From: CAYOFK01 sp964403185
GTDB lineage: Bacteria; Bacteroidota; Bacteroidia; Bacteroidales; VadinHA17
Assembly: GCA_964403185.1 (NCBI GenBank)
Contig: CAYOFK010000041.1
Location: 1 to 18,282, forward strand
Direction: 5' to 3'
Length of the DNA stretch: 18,282 nucleotides
The notes beneath the pieces were generated by a model, which saw only the letters and a list, made by a program, of their open reading frames with translations, searched no databases and was not told the DNA's origin. Within the stretch, counting starts at the first letter, position 1. Every line of letters begins with the position of its first letter. This document shows positions 1-8,375 of this stretch, piece after piece. A program made the translations under genes and the position numbers.

Positions 1-47
1 ACACGAGTGAGATATTCTCTTTTTGTAACCAGAATTATTTTATTCAT
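1..47 (-). CDS. ABC-2 type transporter permease, N-terminal fragment (cut by window edge)
   Basis: Only the first 16 codons lie in the window. Read on the minus strand from the ATG at 47 they give MNKIILVTKREYLTRV. This is the usual start of NatB/YhaP-like ABC-2 permeases: a short cytoplasmic lead with the KREYLTRV motif before the first membrane helix. The start lies 31 bp after the stop of the ABC ATPase gene at 79-1002, on the same strand, which is the normal arrangement of an exporter ATPase followed by its membrane partner. The rest of the protein is outside the window, so its length and substrate cannot be judged. Confidence rests on the motif plus the context. Confidence 0.75.
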   Translation of the reverse strand, partial: MNKIILVTKREYLTR

Positions 48-78
48 TTCTCAGATATAAATTGAGCGATTGGGTTTG

Positions 79-1002
79 TTATTTTTGTTGGCTTCCTTCA
101 ACAGCCTTGATAAAAATATCGTTCATACTGGGAACAACCTTATTGAATGAAATGATCTTGCCTGCGCCAAGAAGTACATTGAGAACATCATTGGTGGAAG
201 TCCCATCCATGATATCCACTGTGAGCTGAGTTTGCCCGTTCACACTCTGGTTTTCAATGATTTTGTAGGAATGACTTAAAGAGGCGGTAAGCAGATTCGC
301 TTCACCGTCAAACTGTATTTTATAGGTGTTGGAAGCAAATTTCTGACGCACTTCATCAATGGGCCCTTCAATAAGGGTTTTTGATTTATCGATCAGAGAG
401 ATATTGTCGCAAAGCTCCTCTACTGATGCCATGTCATGGGTGGAGAAAATGATGGTGGCACCCTTGTTTTTTAAAATTATGATCTCCTTCTTAAGGAGCC
501 TGGTGTTGATGGGATCAAATCCGGTGAAAGGTTCATCAAAAATCAGGAGTTTGGGTTCATGAAGAACGGTTATAATAAACTGGATCTTTTGCTGCATGCC
601 TTTTGACAGTTCTTCCACTTTTTTATTCCACCAGGTCTCAATTTCAAATTTTCTGAACCACTCCTGAAGTTTACCGGTGGCCTCAGTTTTTGACAAACCC
701 TTAAGTTGTGCCAGGTAAAGCGCTTGCTCTCCAACCTTCATCTTTTTATACAATCCTCTTTCTTCCGGAAGATATCCGATCGAGTCCAGATCTGAGGTGT
801 TGATGTTTTTCCCTTTAATGGTAACCGACCCGCTGTCAGGAGCAGTGATCTGGTTGATGATCCTGATCAGGGTGGTTTTGCCGGCGCCATTGGGTCCCAG
901 TAAGCCAAAAATGCTCCCTTTGGGAACTGAAATGCTTACATCATTCAGGGCCAGGTGGTTTGAAAACCTTTTGACTATGTGTTTTGCTTCAAAATAGGCC
1001 AT
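79..1002 (-). CDS. ABC transporter ATP-binding protein (NatA-like, ABC-2 exporter ATPase)
   Basis: This 307-residue cytoplasmic ATPase should energise an ABC-2 membrane exporter. Visible motifs are Walker A GPNGAGKT (36-43), the GYLPEERGLY segment (77-86) typical of the NatA/YhaQ group, the ABC signature LSKGMQQK (132-139), Walker B LLIFDEP (152-158) and the switch histidine in STHDM (H189). After the nucleotide-binding domain comes a C-terminal extension of about 90 residues (from about 215), common in this group. The permease gene starts 31 bp downstream. Upstream, dnaJ ends 115 bp away, so the pair may be read through from the grpE-dnaJ transcript or have its own start. NatA-like systems export Na+ in some bacteria, but the substrate here cannot be read from the sequence. 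Confidence 0.93.
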   Translation of the reverse strand: MAYFEAKHIVKRFSNHLALNDVSISVPKGSIFGLLGPNGAGKTTLIRIINQITAPDSGSVTIKGKNINTSDLDSIGYLPEERGLYKKMKVGEQALYLAQLKGLSKTEATGKLQEWFRKFEIETWWNKKVEELSKGMQQKIQFIITVLHEPKLLIFDEPFTGFDPINTRLLKKEIIILKNKGATIIFSTHDMASVEELCDNISLIDKSKTLIEGPIDEVRQKFASNTYKIQFDGEANLLTASLSHSYKIIENQSVNGQTQLTVDIMDGTSTNDVLNVLLGAGKIISFNKVVPSMNDIFIKAVEGSQQK

Positions 1003-1117
1003 AGTTAAACTATATTTCCATTTTTACAATAGAGGTAAAGATAAGTAATCATGCATAATAGTTCCGTAAAGGAAACCGGAATTATTTGAAATCAAAAGGG
1101 AATAGCCGGGGACTGCA

Positions 1118-2272
1118 CTATCCGAAATAATTTTTCATTTTCTCAAAAAAATTCTTATCAAGCCTTGAAGGATCCGGTTTAAAACTGGGAGATTCATTCA
1201 ATTTCTCAAGAATTCTTTTTTCTTCTTTCGACAAATTTTTTGGTATCCAGACATTAATACTGACCAGCAGGTCGCCACGTCCATAGCCATTTACTTCTGG
1301 TATCCCCTTGCCGCGGAGTCTTAATATTTTGCCAGGTTGGGTGCCAGGATCAATTTTGATTTTAGCCCGGCTGTCAACCGTTGGTATTTCAATTTGAGTG
1401 CCCAGGGCAGCATCTGCAATACTGATGTGCAATGAATAGAGCAGATCGTTTCCATCCCTGACCAGTTCATCATGGGGTTGTTCTTTTATAACAACCAGAA
1501 GATCTCCGTTCATGCCTCCGCGACGTGCAGCATTTCCTTTCCCGGACACGTTTAATTGCATTCCCTCAGCCACTCCGGCAGGAATGCTCACTTTTATGAT
1601 TTCCTCGTGCTTTACAATGCCCTCTCCGTAGCAGATTTTACATTTCCTGATAATGATTTTCCCCTCTCCACCACAGGAAGGGCAGGATGTAGTGGTTTGC
1701 ATCTGTCCAAGGAAGGTATTGGAAACACGGGTTACCTGTCCACTTCCGTTACAAGCGGAGCAACTGTTATAACCTGATGGTCCTTCAGCACCTGAGCCAT
1801 CACAGGATGTACATGGAACGTATTTGGGAACCTTCAATTTTTTCTCAACGCCGTAGGCTATTTCCGACAGGTTGAGACTGACTTTTATCCGGATATTACT
1901 TCCTTTGTTCACAGACCTGCGGGCCCTGCTGCTTCCTCCAAAACTACTGAACCCGCCAAATCCAAAATGACCCCCAAAAATATCTCCAAATTGTGAAAAG
2001 ATATCTTCAATATCTGTAAATCCACCAAATCCCTGGCCGGCAGCTCCTCCCAGACCGGCATGACCAAATTGGTCGTACCGTGAACGTTTTTCCTGGGTGC
2101 TCAAAACTTCATAAGCTTCAGCCGCTTCCTTGAATTTCTCTTCAGCTTCCTGGTTCCCCGGATTTTTATCAGGATGGTATTTTATAGCCTGTTTTCTGTA
2201 AGCCTTCTTAATTTCCTCATCTGAAGCACCTTTTGATACTCCAAGAACTTCGTAATAATCTCTTTTGGCCAT
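1118..2272 (-). CDS. dnaJ: Chaperone protein DnaJ (Hsp40)
   Basis: This type I Hsp40 co-chaperone delivers unfolded proteins to DnaK and stimulates its ATPase. The 384 residues match the usual length. The order is a J domain (about 1-70) with the HPD tripeptide at 33-35, a Gly/Phe-rich linker (about 72-113), and a zinc-finger domain with all four CxxCxGxG-type repeats: CTSCDGSG (154-161), CSACNGSG (171-178), CPSCGGEG (197-204) and CKICYGEG (211-218). The C-terminal substrate-binding and dimerisation domains follow. The gene lies 49 bp downstream of grpE on the same strand, so the two very probably share a transcript. dnaK is not in the window. Nothing is missing or unusual. Confidence 0.98.
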   Translation of the reverse strand: MAKRDYYEVLGVSKGASDEEIKKAYRKQAIKYHPDKNPGNQEAEEKFKEAAEAYEVLSTQEKRSRYDQFGHAGLGGAAGQGFGGFTDIEDIFSQFGDIFGGHFGFGGFSSFGGSSRARRSVNKGSNIRIKVSLNLSEIAYGVEKKLKVPKYVPCTSCDGSGAEGPSGYNSCSACNGSGQVTRVSNTFLGQMQTTTSCPSCGGEGKIIIRKCKICYGEGIVKHEEIIKVSIPAGVAEGMQLNVSGKGNAARRGGMNGDLLVVIKEQPHDELVRDGNDLLYSLHISIADAALGTQIEIPTVDSRAKIKIDPGTQPGKILRLRGKGIPEVNGYGRGDLLVSINVWIPKNLSKEEKRILEKLNESPSFKPDPSRLDKNFFEKMKNYFG

Positions 2273-2321
2273 GTTAATGCATATCTTGATTTAAGAGTGG
2301 CAAAGCTGCCAGGGTGTGTCA

Positions 2322-2897
2322 TCATTCCCCGACAACAACCTTGGAATACCGGACAACTTTCCCGTTCAGCATGTATCCTTTTTCAATCACATCCACAACC
2401 TTGCCTTTCAGTTTTTTCTCGGGAACGGGAATTTTTGTCAGGGCTTCATGGCAATCCGTATCAAATGCCTCATGCAGTGATGCCATTTCCTGCATTCCTT
2501 TTTGTTTCAGGAAATCATAAAACTTATTGTATATGAGCATGATCCCATCCTTAAGGGAGTTCAGGTCACGGGCCTCGTCAAGCGACTGTACTGCTCTGTC
2601 AAAATCATCCAATACGGGTAGCAGCGATACCAATATATCTTCCCCCGCAAACTTCATAAGATCTGCCTTTTCCCTCAATGTGCGTTTTCTGAAATTGTCA
2701 AATTCGGCCGATAATCTCACATACCTGGCCTGCATGTCCAGAAACTTGTTTTCCGCATCTTTGATGGCCTTGTCTGCGCTTTTGGCAGCAGCCCTTTTAG
2801 CCGGGTCTTTCTTTTTGCCACCGGATGCGGTCTGCTTCTTCCCGGTATTACTGCTTTTTGTGGGTGAATCTTTTGCGTGTGTTTTCTTCTCAACCAT
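2322..2897 (-). CDS. grpE: Nucleotide exchange factor GrpE
   Basis: GrpE dimers release ADP from DnaK and so reset the Hsp70 cycle. The 191-residue protein begins with a Lys/Ser/Ala-rich, probably disordered tail (about 1-40). A long helical stretch (about 40-100) follows, with the conserved segment RLSAEFDNFRKRT that forms the coiled-coil stalk. The C-terminal beta domain ends with KGYMLNGKVVRYSKVVV, matching the family's usual GY-LNGRVLRPAKVVV ending. It is the first gene of the grpE-dnaJ pair. The upstream 160 bp hold the presumed promoter and the tlpA terminator. I saw no full-consensus TTTG-N19-TAnnTTTG promoter and no obvious CIRCE element there. Confidence 0.96.
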   Translation of the reverse strand: MVEKKTHAKDSPTKSSNTGKKQTASGGKKKDPAKRAAAKSADKAIKDAENKFLDMQARYVRLSAEFDNFRKRTLREKADLMKFAGEDILVSLLPVLDDFDRAVQSLDEARDLNSLKDGIMLIYNKFYDFLKQKGMQEMASLHEAFDTDCHEALTKIPVPEKKLKGKVVDVIEKGYMLNGKVVRYSKVVVGE

Positions 2898-3002
2898 ATT
2901 TCAATAATTTCAGTCGTCTGATTACTGTATGTAAGGGTTTTTTAACAAAATGCCTGCCAAATCCTATGGACCGACAATTTGACATAGACTGCCGGGGATT
3001 GC

Positions 3003-3031
3003 AAAAAAAAAAAGCAGAAAAGACTGCCTTT
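3003..3031 (-). terminator. Intrinsic terminator after the tlpA-like gene
   Basis: On the minus strand, starting 28 bp past the stop at 3059, there is an 8-bp stem with one G-U pair (arms 3024-3031 and 3010-3017), a 6-nt loop, and a run of 11 T. This is a textbook Rho-independent terminator separating the TlpA-like gene from grpE. Confidence 0.8.
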
Positions 3032-3058
3032 CGTTATGGGTCACAGAGCCTGAAGATA

Positions 3059-3604
3059 TTATTTCAGAAACTTGTTCAGGGTACTTTCCAGAAAGGGGCC
3101 ACGCAAACCTTTTGCAATGATGATGCCGTTGCCATCAATGAGAAAATTTGAAGGTATGGAGCGCACACCGTAGATGGCGGCAGCCTCTGATTTCCAGTAT
3201 TTCAAGTCACTGACATGATACTCCCATTCGAGTTCATCATCTTTAATGGCCCGCACCCAGTCATTTTCTGATCGGTCCAGCGACACACTGTAGATAGTGA
3301 AACCATCGCCGTTTTGGAAGGTTTTATCCCGGTAGCTCTTATAGGCCTGAACCACATACGGATTCTCTTTTCGGCATGGTGGGCACCATGCAGCCCAGAA
3401 ATCAATGAGGACCATTTGCCCCTTCAATGAAGAAAGTTTGATGATTTTTCCTTCAGGGTTCTCAAAAGCAAGTTCCGGTGCTTTGTTTCCAATATTTAAC
3501 CCAACGATAACATCATCTCCGGTCTCTGAAAAGGACGCACTCATAAATGAGCCTAAAAACAATACGCTAATAATGCTGATAAATCCGATTCCGGTTCTTT
3601 TCAT
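3059..3604 (-). CDS. Secreted TlpA/ResA-like thioredoxin-fold protein
   Basis: This 181-residue thiol-disulfide oxidoreductase is predicted to act outside the cytoplasm. It has an N-terminal signal sequence: Lys-Arg, then a hydrophobic core (about 6-20), with likely cleavage near residues 24-27. There is no lipobox Cys. The AhpC/TSA-Redoxin fold begins around 38 with the pattern GNKAPELAFENPEGK. The active site is WCPPC (73-77; redox cysteines 74 and 77), preceded by LIDFWAA, and the cis-proline is P151 in SIPSNFLID. TlpA-like proteins reduce periplasmic disulfides, for example in cytochrome c maturation, but no such partner gene is nearby. It appears to be a single-gene transcript, with a promoter-like box upstream and a terminator downstream. 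Confidence 0.9.
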   Translation of the reverse strand: MKRTGIGFISIISVLFLGSFMSASFSETGDDVIVGLNIGNKAPELAFENPEGKIIKLSSLKGQMVLIDFWAAWCPPCRKENPYVVQAYKSYRDKTFQNGDGFTIYSVSLDRSENDWVRAIKDDELEWEYHVSDLKYWKSEAAAIYGVRSIPSNFLIDGNGIIIAKGLRGPFLESTLNKFLK

Positions 3605-3621
3605 GATTTTAAAAATTTATG

Positions 3622-3629
3622 CAAATATA
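3622..3629 (-). promoter_or_regulatory. Candidate Bacteroidota -7 promoter element of the tlpA-like gene
   Basis: The minus strand reads TATATTTG, a perfect match to TAnnTTTG, about 18 bp upstream of the start codon. The -33 position is poor (CTTT at 19-bp spacing), so this is only a candidate. Confidence 0.4.
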
Positions 3630-3696
3630 CAAATATTTCTATCTCTGAAAAGTCAGCCCGAATATTATGGAAAAGCCGGAAATGGATGGGTGCAGG

Positions 3697-5010
3697 TCAA
3701 TCGGAATCTATCCTTTTAATATAGGCGCCCACCGCCTGGAGCCGTTTCTCAATGTTCTCGTAGCCCCGGTCGATTTGTTCAATATTGTGGATGTAACTTG
3801 TTCCTTCTGCAGACAGAGCAGCGATCAGCAGTGCAACACCGGCCCGGATATCAGGCGAGGTCATTCGCGTTCCGCGTAGTGGAGATTGTTTGTCAAGACC
3901 GATAATAGTGGCTCTGTGAGGATCGCACAATATGATCTGTGCTCCCATGTCAATCAGTTTATCTACAAAAAAGAGTCTGCTTTCAAACATTTTTTGATGG
4001 ATCAGGACACTGCCTTTGGCCTGCGTGGCTACCACAAGGAATACACTCAGCAGATCCGGAGTAAGTCCGGGCCAGATACCATCTGAGATGGTCATAATAG
4101 ACCCGTCAATAAAGGTTTCAATCTCATACCGGTCCTGCCCTGGTATGAAAATATCACGACCATGTTCTTCAATATGTATTCCGAGTCGTTTAAACTGATT
4201 GGGAATGATCCCCAGGTTTTCAAACGATGCATCTTTAATGGATATTTCCGAACCTGTTATGGCAGCCATTCCAATAAAACTGCCTATTTCAATCATATCA
4301 GGCAGCAATCTGTGTTCGCAGCCTGAAAAAGCATCAACACCGGTAATGGTAAGAAGGTTAGACCCAATGCCGCTGATTTTTGCACCCATGCGGTTCAGCA
4401 TCCTGCAGAGTTGTTGTACATAAGGCTCGCAGGCCGCGTTATAAATAGTTGTATTTCCTTTGGCCATCACAGCGCCCATCAGCACATTGGCAGTTCCGGT
4501 TACCGAGGCTTCATCCAGAAGTATGTGGGCCCCACGCAAGTTTTTTGCAATAACATGGAATACCTGTCCGGAAGCATCAAACCTGAATTCAGCCCCGAGT
4601 TTCTCCAGGCCGTGTAAGTGGGTGTCCAGCCTCCGTCTTCCGATTTTATCCCCTCCGGGCTGAGGTAAAAATCCTTTTCCTTCACGGGCCAGGAGCGGAC
4701 CAAGGATCATGACCGAACCACGGATACTTGTAGCCAGGCTTACATACTCCTTACTCCTCATTGCTTCAATGTTGATGTTTTTTGTTTCAATCCGGCAGCT
4801 CTTTTTTCCGGGCGAGGAGATATCCGATCCCAATAGCTTTAACAGCTTCATCAGGTTACTTACATCATGTATTTCAGGAACATTATGCAGGATCACAGGC
4901 TCTGAGGTCAGAAGGGTGGCACAAAGGATTTGGAGCGCTTCATTTTTGGCACCCTGGGGAACGATCTCTCCCCGGAGTTTACTACCGCCTTTGATTTTAA
5001 AAGTTCCCAT
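3697..5010 (-). CDS. murA: UDP-N-acetylglucosamine 1-carboxyvinyltransferase MurA (Cys-to-Asp form)
   Basis: MurA catalyses the first committed step of peptidoglycan synthesis in the cytoplasm, adding enolpyruvate from PEP to UDP-GlcNAc. The 437-residue length is normal. The two-lobed EPSP-synthase-like fold is shown by the start FKIKGGSKLRGEI, the Lys-Asn pair at 22-23 (in QGAKNEA), RGSVMILGPLLAR (97-109), the loop PGGDKIGRRRLDTH (118-131), D319 in LTPDLL (equivalent to E. coli D305) and the C-terminal IDRGYENIEKRL. The loop residue that is catalytic Cys115 in E. coli is Asp121 here, the form found in naturally fosfomycin-insensitive MurA enzymes. The gene follows the DUF4290 gene, a frequent neighbour in Bacteroidota, but an intrinsic terminator lies between them. 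I saw no clear promoter in the 73-bp gap. Confidence 0.97.
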   Translation of the reverse strand: MGTFKIKGGSKLRGEIVPQGAKNEALQILCATLLTSEPVILHNVPEIHDVSNLMKLLKLLGSDISSPGKKSCRIETKNINIEAMRSKEYVSLATSIRGSVMILGPLLAREGKGFLPQPGGDKIGRRRLDTHLHGLEKLGAEFRFDASGQVFHVIAKNLRGAHILLDEASVTGTANVLMGAVMAKGNTTIYNAACEPYVQQLCRMLNRMGAKISGIGSNLLTITGVDAFSGCEHRLLPDMIEIGSFIGMAAITGSEISIKDASFENLGIIPNQFKRLGIHIEEHGRDIFIPGQDRYEIETFIDGSIMTISDGIWPGLTPDLLSVFLVVATQAKGSVLIHQKMFESRLFFVDKLIDMGAQIILCDPHRATIIGLDKQSPLRGTRMTSPDIRAGVALLIAALSAEGTSYIHNIEQIDRGYENIEKRLQAVGAYIKRIDSD

Positions 5011-5055
5011 GGTAGCAGTTTGCAGTATGATCGTTGAACCGAAAGTGAATACAGG

Positions 5056-5085
5056 AAAAAAAAAGGTGTTATTGAAACACCTTTT
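5056..5085 (-). terminator. Bidirectional-looking intrinsic terminator between DUF4290 gene and murA
   Basis: A perfect 10-bp stem (arms 5061-5070 and 5076-5085) encloses a 5-nt loop. On the minus strand the stem overlaps the DUF4290 stop codon (5084-5086) and runs into nine T (complement of 5064-5056). On the plus strand it is also followed by a T-rich run. It should end or attenuate DUF4290 transcription ahead of murA. Confidence 0.75.
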
Positions 5086-5677
5086 ATTTTTTTCGCTGGG
5101 TTCTTTTTTTTCTGTTTTTCATGAATATCTCCCGGGAATCTGCAAGGACCAGACTTTCATTGATCTTCAGTTTCCCCCCCGATATTTTAATCAGATCTTT
5201 AAAAATAACATCATCTGTCACTTTCGCCTTGTTCCATGTAACATGCGAACGTTTCATATGATTGGCGATAAGTTTGATCAGGCGATCCCGGTCTTCTCCT
5301 TCTTCCATTTCCAGCGCTTTACCCACAAGTAATTCTATGCCCCTGCCATAATGTTTGAACTTTATGGGATTGGAATTATAAGCAACCCGTTCCGGTTTTA
5401 CTCTGAGAGATTCCTTTTCCGGGAGTTCATAGGGGGCATCAATATCAAGTTCAAAATCTGCAATCACAGCAAGATGATCCCACAATTTTCTTTTAAACTC
5501 TCCCATATCGCGTCCCTGATTGATCATGTTCTGCATGATCTGAATGACGGTTTTTGTGGCCAGATTTCTTTCATCACGGTCCTTTATCGTCTTAATATGA
5601 TTGATCATTTTCTGAATATTCCGGCCATATTCAGGCAAGATCAGCTTTTTTCTCTCAGTATTGTAATCGTAATTCAT
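5084..5677 (-). CDS. DUF4290 domain-containing protein
   Basis: This 197-residue protein begins MNYDYNTERKKLILPEYGRN, the characteristic start of DUF4290, a family essentially confined to Bacteroidota and commonly encoded next to murA. It has no signal peptide or membrane segment, so it is predicted to be cytoplasmic. It is rich in charged, probably helical segments and ends in a Lys/Arg-rich tail (RKKRTQRKK), which could bind nucleic acid or simply be flexible. The start at 5677 is supported by a full-consensus promoter whose predicted start site is about 10 bp upstream, giving a very short leader. Its function is unknown. Conserved linkage to murA suggests a cell-envelope connection, but that is inference. 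Confidence 0.88.
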   Translation of the reverse strand: MNYDYNTERKKLILPEYGRNIQKMINHIKTIKDRDERNLATKTVIQIMQNMINQGRDMGEFKRKLWDHLAVIADFELDIDAPYELPEKESLRVKPERVAYNSNPIKFKHYGRGIELLVGKALEMEEGEDRDRLIKLIANHMKRSHVTWNKAKVTDDVIFKDLIKISGGKLKINESLVLADSREIFMKNRKKRTQRKK

Positions 5678-5694
5678 ATTTTAAATATTTGCTA

Positions 5695-5725
5695 CAAATC
5701 TAAATGATTTAGTTAAGCATACAAA
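5695..5725 (-). promoter_or_regulatory. Bacteroidota promoter of the DUF4290 gene
   Basis: On the minus strand, TTTG (5725-5722), exactly 19 nt, then TAGATTTG (5702-5695). This is a full match to the primary sigma consensus TTTG-N19-TAnnTTTG, ending 18 bp before the ATG at 5677. Confidence 0.75.
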
Positions 5726-5784
5726 ACCGGAGCGTGTAAATCCGCAATTGCTGCATTCCAATGTTGAAATTTTATGCGTGAAAA

Positions 5785-8079
5785 TTAAATGATCCTGAGT
5801 TTTGCAAATTTTAACAGAAGTTTTTTCTGCCCATGGTTATGGAAGAAAACAATAGCTTTGATATCTGAAGCGTGTCCCTCCAGGTTCAGGACTTTACCCC
5901 TTCCGAAACTGATGTGTTCAACCTCCATTCCGGCCTGTATTTGTGTGGGATCACTGGCTTTAAAATCAAAAATTGCATCCGGTTTTTCCCCGGGGTCTTT
6001 TAATTTTACCCAATTTTTATCACGCGGCAGGGAAAATCCACCCGCAACACTAACTGCAGATTTTTTGCCAGGCTTTCTGAAATCATTCTGATGAAAGCCG
6101 TGTGTATCCGGAATCAGTCCGCTGCGATCATCCCACTCAATGCAGGATTCCTCCAGTTCATTCAGAAACCGGCTGGGTTTGGAGTAGTTTAAAACGCCCC
6201 ACCGGAACCTGCAGTAAGCATAACTTATCATAACTTCCTGCTCAGCTCTTGTAAGGGCAACATAAAAAAGACGGCGTTCTTCTTCAAGTTCTTTCCTGGT
6301 TGAAGACGACATGGCAGACGGGAATAAGTCCTCTTCCATGCCGGCTATATATACATACTTGAATTCCAGTCCTTTGGCTGAATGTGCAGTCATGATGGAT
6401 ACCCGGTTCCGGTCGTCTTTGTTCTCTGTATCAGCATCAGTATGCAATGACACATTTTGCAGGTATTCTCCCAGACCTACAAACCGGTCTTCCTGTTCGG
6501 CGTCACTTAAAAATTCCCGGATGCCATTCAATAACTCCTGAATATTTTCGTACTTACTAAGTTCTTCAGGAGAATTACTGTTGTAAAGTTCTTTAAGTAT
6601 TCCGGTCTCTGTGGCAATGCGGAATATCAGATCGTAAGCATCAGACTTTTCCATGTCGGCTGAAAATCCCCGCATCATTTTAACAAAATCCTGAAGCTTT
6701 TTTCGTGTTCCCTGATTCAGTGACAAACCGGAAGTATCCTGAACGATATGCCACATAGGAACATTCTCTGCATTGGCCCGGTCCTCAACTTTTTGCATAG
6801 TGGTTTTTCCAATACCGCGGGCCGGATAGTTTATGATCCTTTTTAAGGCTTCGTCATCATTGGGATTTATTAGCAGCCGGGCATAAGCCAGCAGATCTTT
6901 AATCTCTTTTCTCATGAAAAAGGAGAGACTTCCGAATACCCTGTAAGGAATGTTCCGTTTTCGCAGGGCTTCTTCAAAAATCCGTGACTGGGCATTGGTT
7001 CTGTAGAGTATGGCAAAATCACTGTTGAGTAATTGTTTCTCATGAATGGCATCAAATATGGCATTGGCAATCATATACCCTTCTTCAGAATCTGTTTGAG
7101 CCCTTGCCACCCTGATCTTTTGCCCCACCTCCTTTTTTGAAAAGATGGTTTTGGATATTTGCCCGGCATTCCTTGCAATAAGGCTGTTAGCTACCTTTAC
7201 AATGGTTTGGGTGGACCGGTAGTTTTGTTCCAGTTTGTAAAGGGTATAATCGGGATAATCATTCTTGAAATTCAGGATGTTTTCAATCCGGGCTCCCCGG
7301 AATGAGTATATGCTCTGGGCATCATCTCCTACCACAAACAAATTCCTGTGTTGCTCCGACAAACTCTTTACGATCAGGTACTGGGCAAGGTTGGTGTCCT
7401 GGTACTCATCTACCAGGAGGTATTGAAATTGCTTCTGGTAGCGGTTTTTAACTTCCTTATTACCCCTGAGAAGTATGTTTATATTAAGCAGAAGGTCGTC
7501 AAAATCCATAGCTCCGGCTTTATAACAACGGGAACTGTAAACCTTGAATATCTCTCCCAGATGCTCCCTGCGGGTCCGCCTGTCATATTCAATGAATTCA
7601 GGATTGTTTGCATAGTCTTTGGCAGTGATTAAATTATTCTTGGCGGATGAAATCCGGCCGAAAACTTCGGCAGGTTTATAGATCTTTTCATCAAGCTGGA
7701 ATTCCTTAATAAGGGTTTTTATCAGGCTCCTGGAATCCTGGGTATCGTAAATGGTATAATCAGATGGATATCCCAGCGATGCGGATTCATTTCTGAGTAT
7801 CCGGGCAAAAAGAGAATGAAAGGTCCCCATCCAGAGGTGCCGGGCCAGATCGTATCCCACGATTTTGATGATACGGTCCTTCATTTCCCGGGCAGCTTTA
7901 TTGGTGAAGGTTAATGCCATGATCGTGTCGGGAGCAACCCCACGCTTTAACAGGTGGGCCACCCTGTGAGTGAGTACCCTGGTCTTTCCGGACCCGGCAC
8001 CGGCAATGACCAATGCCGGTCCGGTATAATTTTCAACGGCTTTCCTTTGCGCTGTATTTAAGTCGTTCAGATAATCCAA
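5785..8079 (-). CDS. UvrD/PcrA-type superfamily 1A ATP-dependent DNA helicase
   Basis: This 764-residue 3'-5' DNA helicase is expected to act in nucleotide excision and mismatch repair and in clearing replication or transcription blocks. The SF1A motifs appear in order: Q motif LNTAQRKAV (7-15), Walker A AGAGSGKT (26-33), motif Ia LTFTNKAAREM, motif II LLVDEYQDTN, motif III VVGDDAQSIYSFRGA, motif IV LEQNYRST, motif V TAHSAKGLEFKYVYIAGMEE and motif VI EEERRLFYVALTRAE. The C-terminal 50 residues (GMEVEHISFGRGKVLNLEG and onward) form the Tudor-like tail seen in PcrA/UvrD, known to contact RNA polymerase. It is transcribed alone on the minus strand. The 266-bp upstream region is shared with the divergent sorting-domain gene. 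Whether it should be named uvrD or pcrA cannot be settled from sequence. Confidence 0.97.
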   Translation of the reverse strand: MDYLNDLNTAQRKAVENYTGPALVIAGAGSGKTRVLTHRVAHLLKRGVAPDTIMALTFTNKAAREMKDRIIKIVGYDLARHLWMGTFHSLFARILRNESASLGYPSDYTIYDTQDSRSLIKTLIKEFQLDEKIYKPAEVFGRISSAKNNLITAKDYANNPEFIEYDRRTRREHLGEIFKVYSSRCYKAGAMDFDDLLLNINILLRGNKEVKNRYQKQFQYLLVDEYQDTNLAQYLIVKSLSEQHRNLFVVGDDAQSIYSFRGARIENILNFKNDYPDYTLYKLEQNYRSTQTIVKVANSLIARNAGQISKTIFSKKEVGQKIRVARAQTDSEEGYMIANAIFDAIHEKQLLNSDFAILYRTNAQSRIFEEALRKRNIPYRVFGSLSFFMRKEIKDLLAYARLLINPNDDEALKRIINYPARGIGKTTMQKVEDRANAENVPMWHIVQDTSGLSLNQGTRKKLQDFVKMMRGFSADMEKSDAYDLIFRIATETGILKELYNSNSPEELSKYENIQELLNGIREFLSDAEQEDRFVGLGEYLQNVSLHTDADTENKDDRNRVSIMTAHSAKGLEFKYVYIAGMEEDLFPSAMSSSTRKELEEERRLFYVALTRAEQEVMISYAYCRFRWGVLNYSKPSRFLNELEESCIEWDDRSGLIPDTHGFHQNDFRKPGKKSAVSVAGGFSLPRDKNWVKLKDPGEKPDAIFDFKASDPTQIQAGMEVEHISFGRGKVLNLEGHASDIKAIVFFHNHGQKKLLLKFAKLRII

Positions 8080-8375
8080 TGTGCGGGTTTAACAATTTCC
8101 GGTAAAAATAACACTAGTTTAGATACCTTTTGTGATGTCCCGGAGCAATTTTGAATAAAGTTTTAAACAAATTTGAAATAAGGATGTAAGGACTGTAAAT
8201 CCAGTGTCAGGTGATAAATAAATATCAAATTCAGGAAAATAAACTGAGATTTTTTTGGTTATATTCACGACGATTTTTAAATACGCCGGATCTGATATGA
8301 TCGTGACCCGGAGGGGTTGCCTTCCTGAAGACAGGCCTGCCCGGGATGTGGCAGTCAGGTTCTCCTCCGCTTATT
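8080..8375. other. Divergent intergenic region, helicase / sorting-domain gene
   Basis: This AT-rich stretch of about 295 bp separates divergent genes and should contain both promoters. Near-matches to TAnnTTTG occur on each strand (for example TATTTTTA on the minus strand close to the helicase start), but none has a proper TTTG at 19 bp. I see no RNA gene, repeat or small CDS in it. Confidence 0.4.

Noticed and set aside
2898..3002. Search for a CIRCE heat-shock operator upstream of grpE
   Set aside because: No TTAGCACTC-N9-GAGTGCTAA-like inverted repeat is present in the region.
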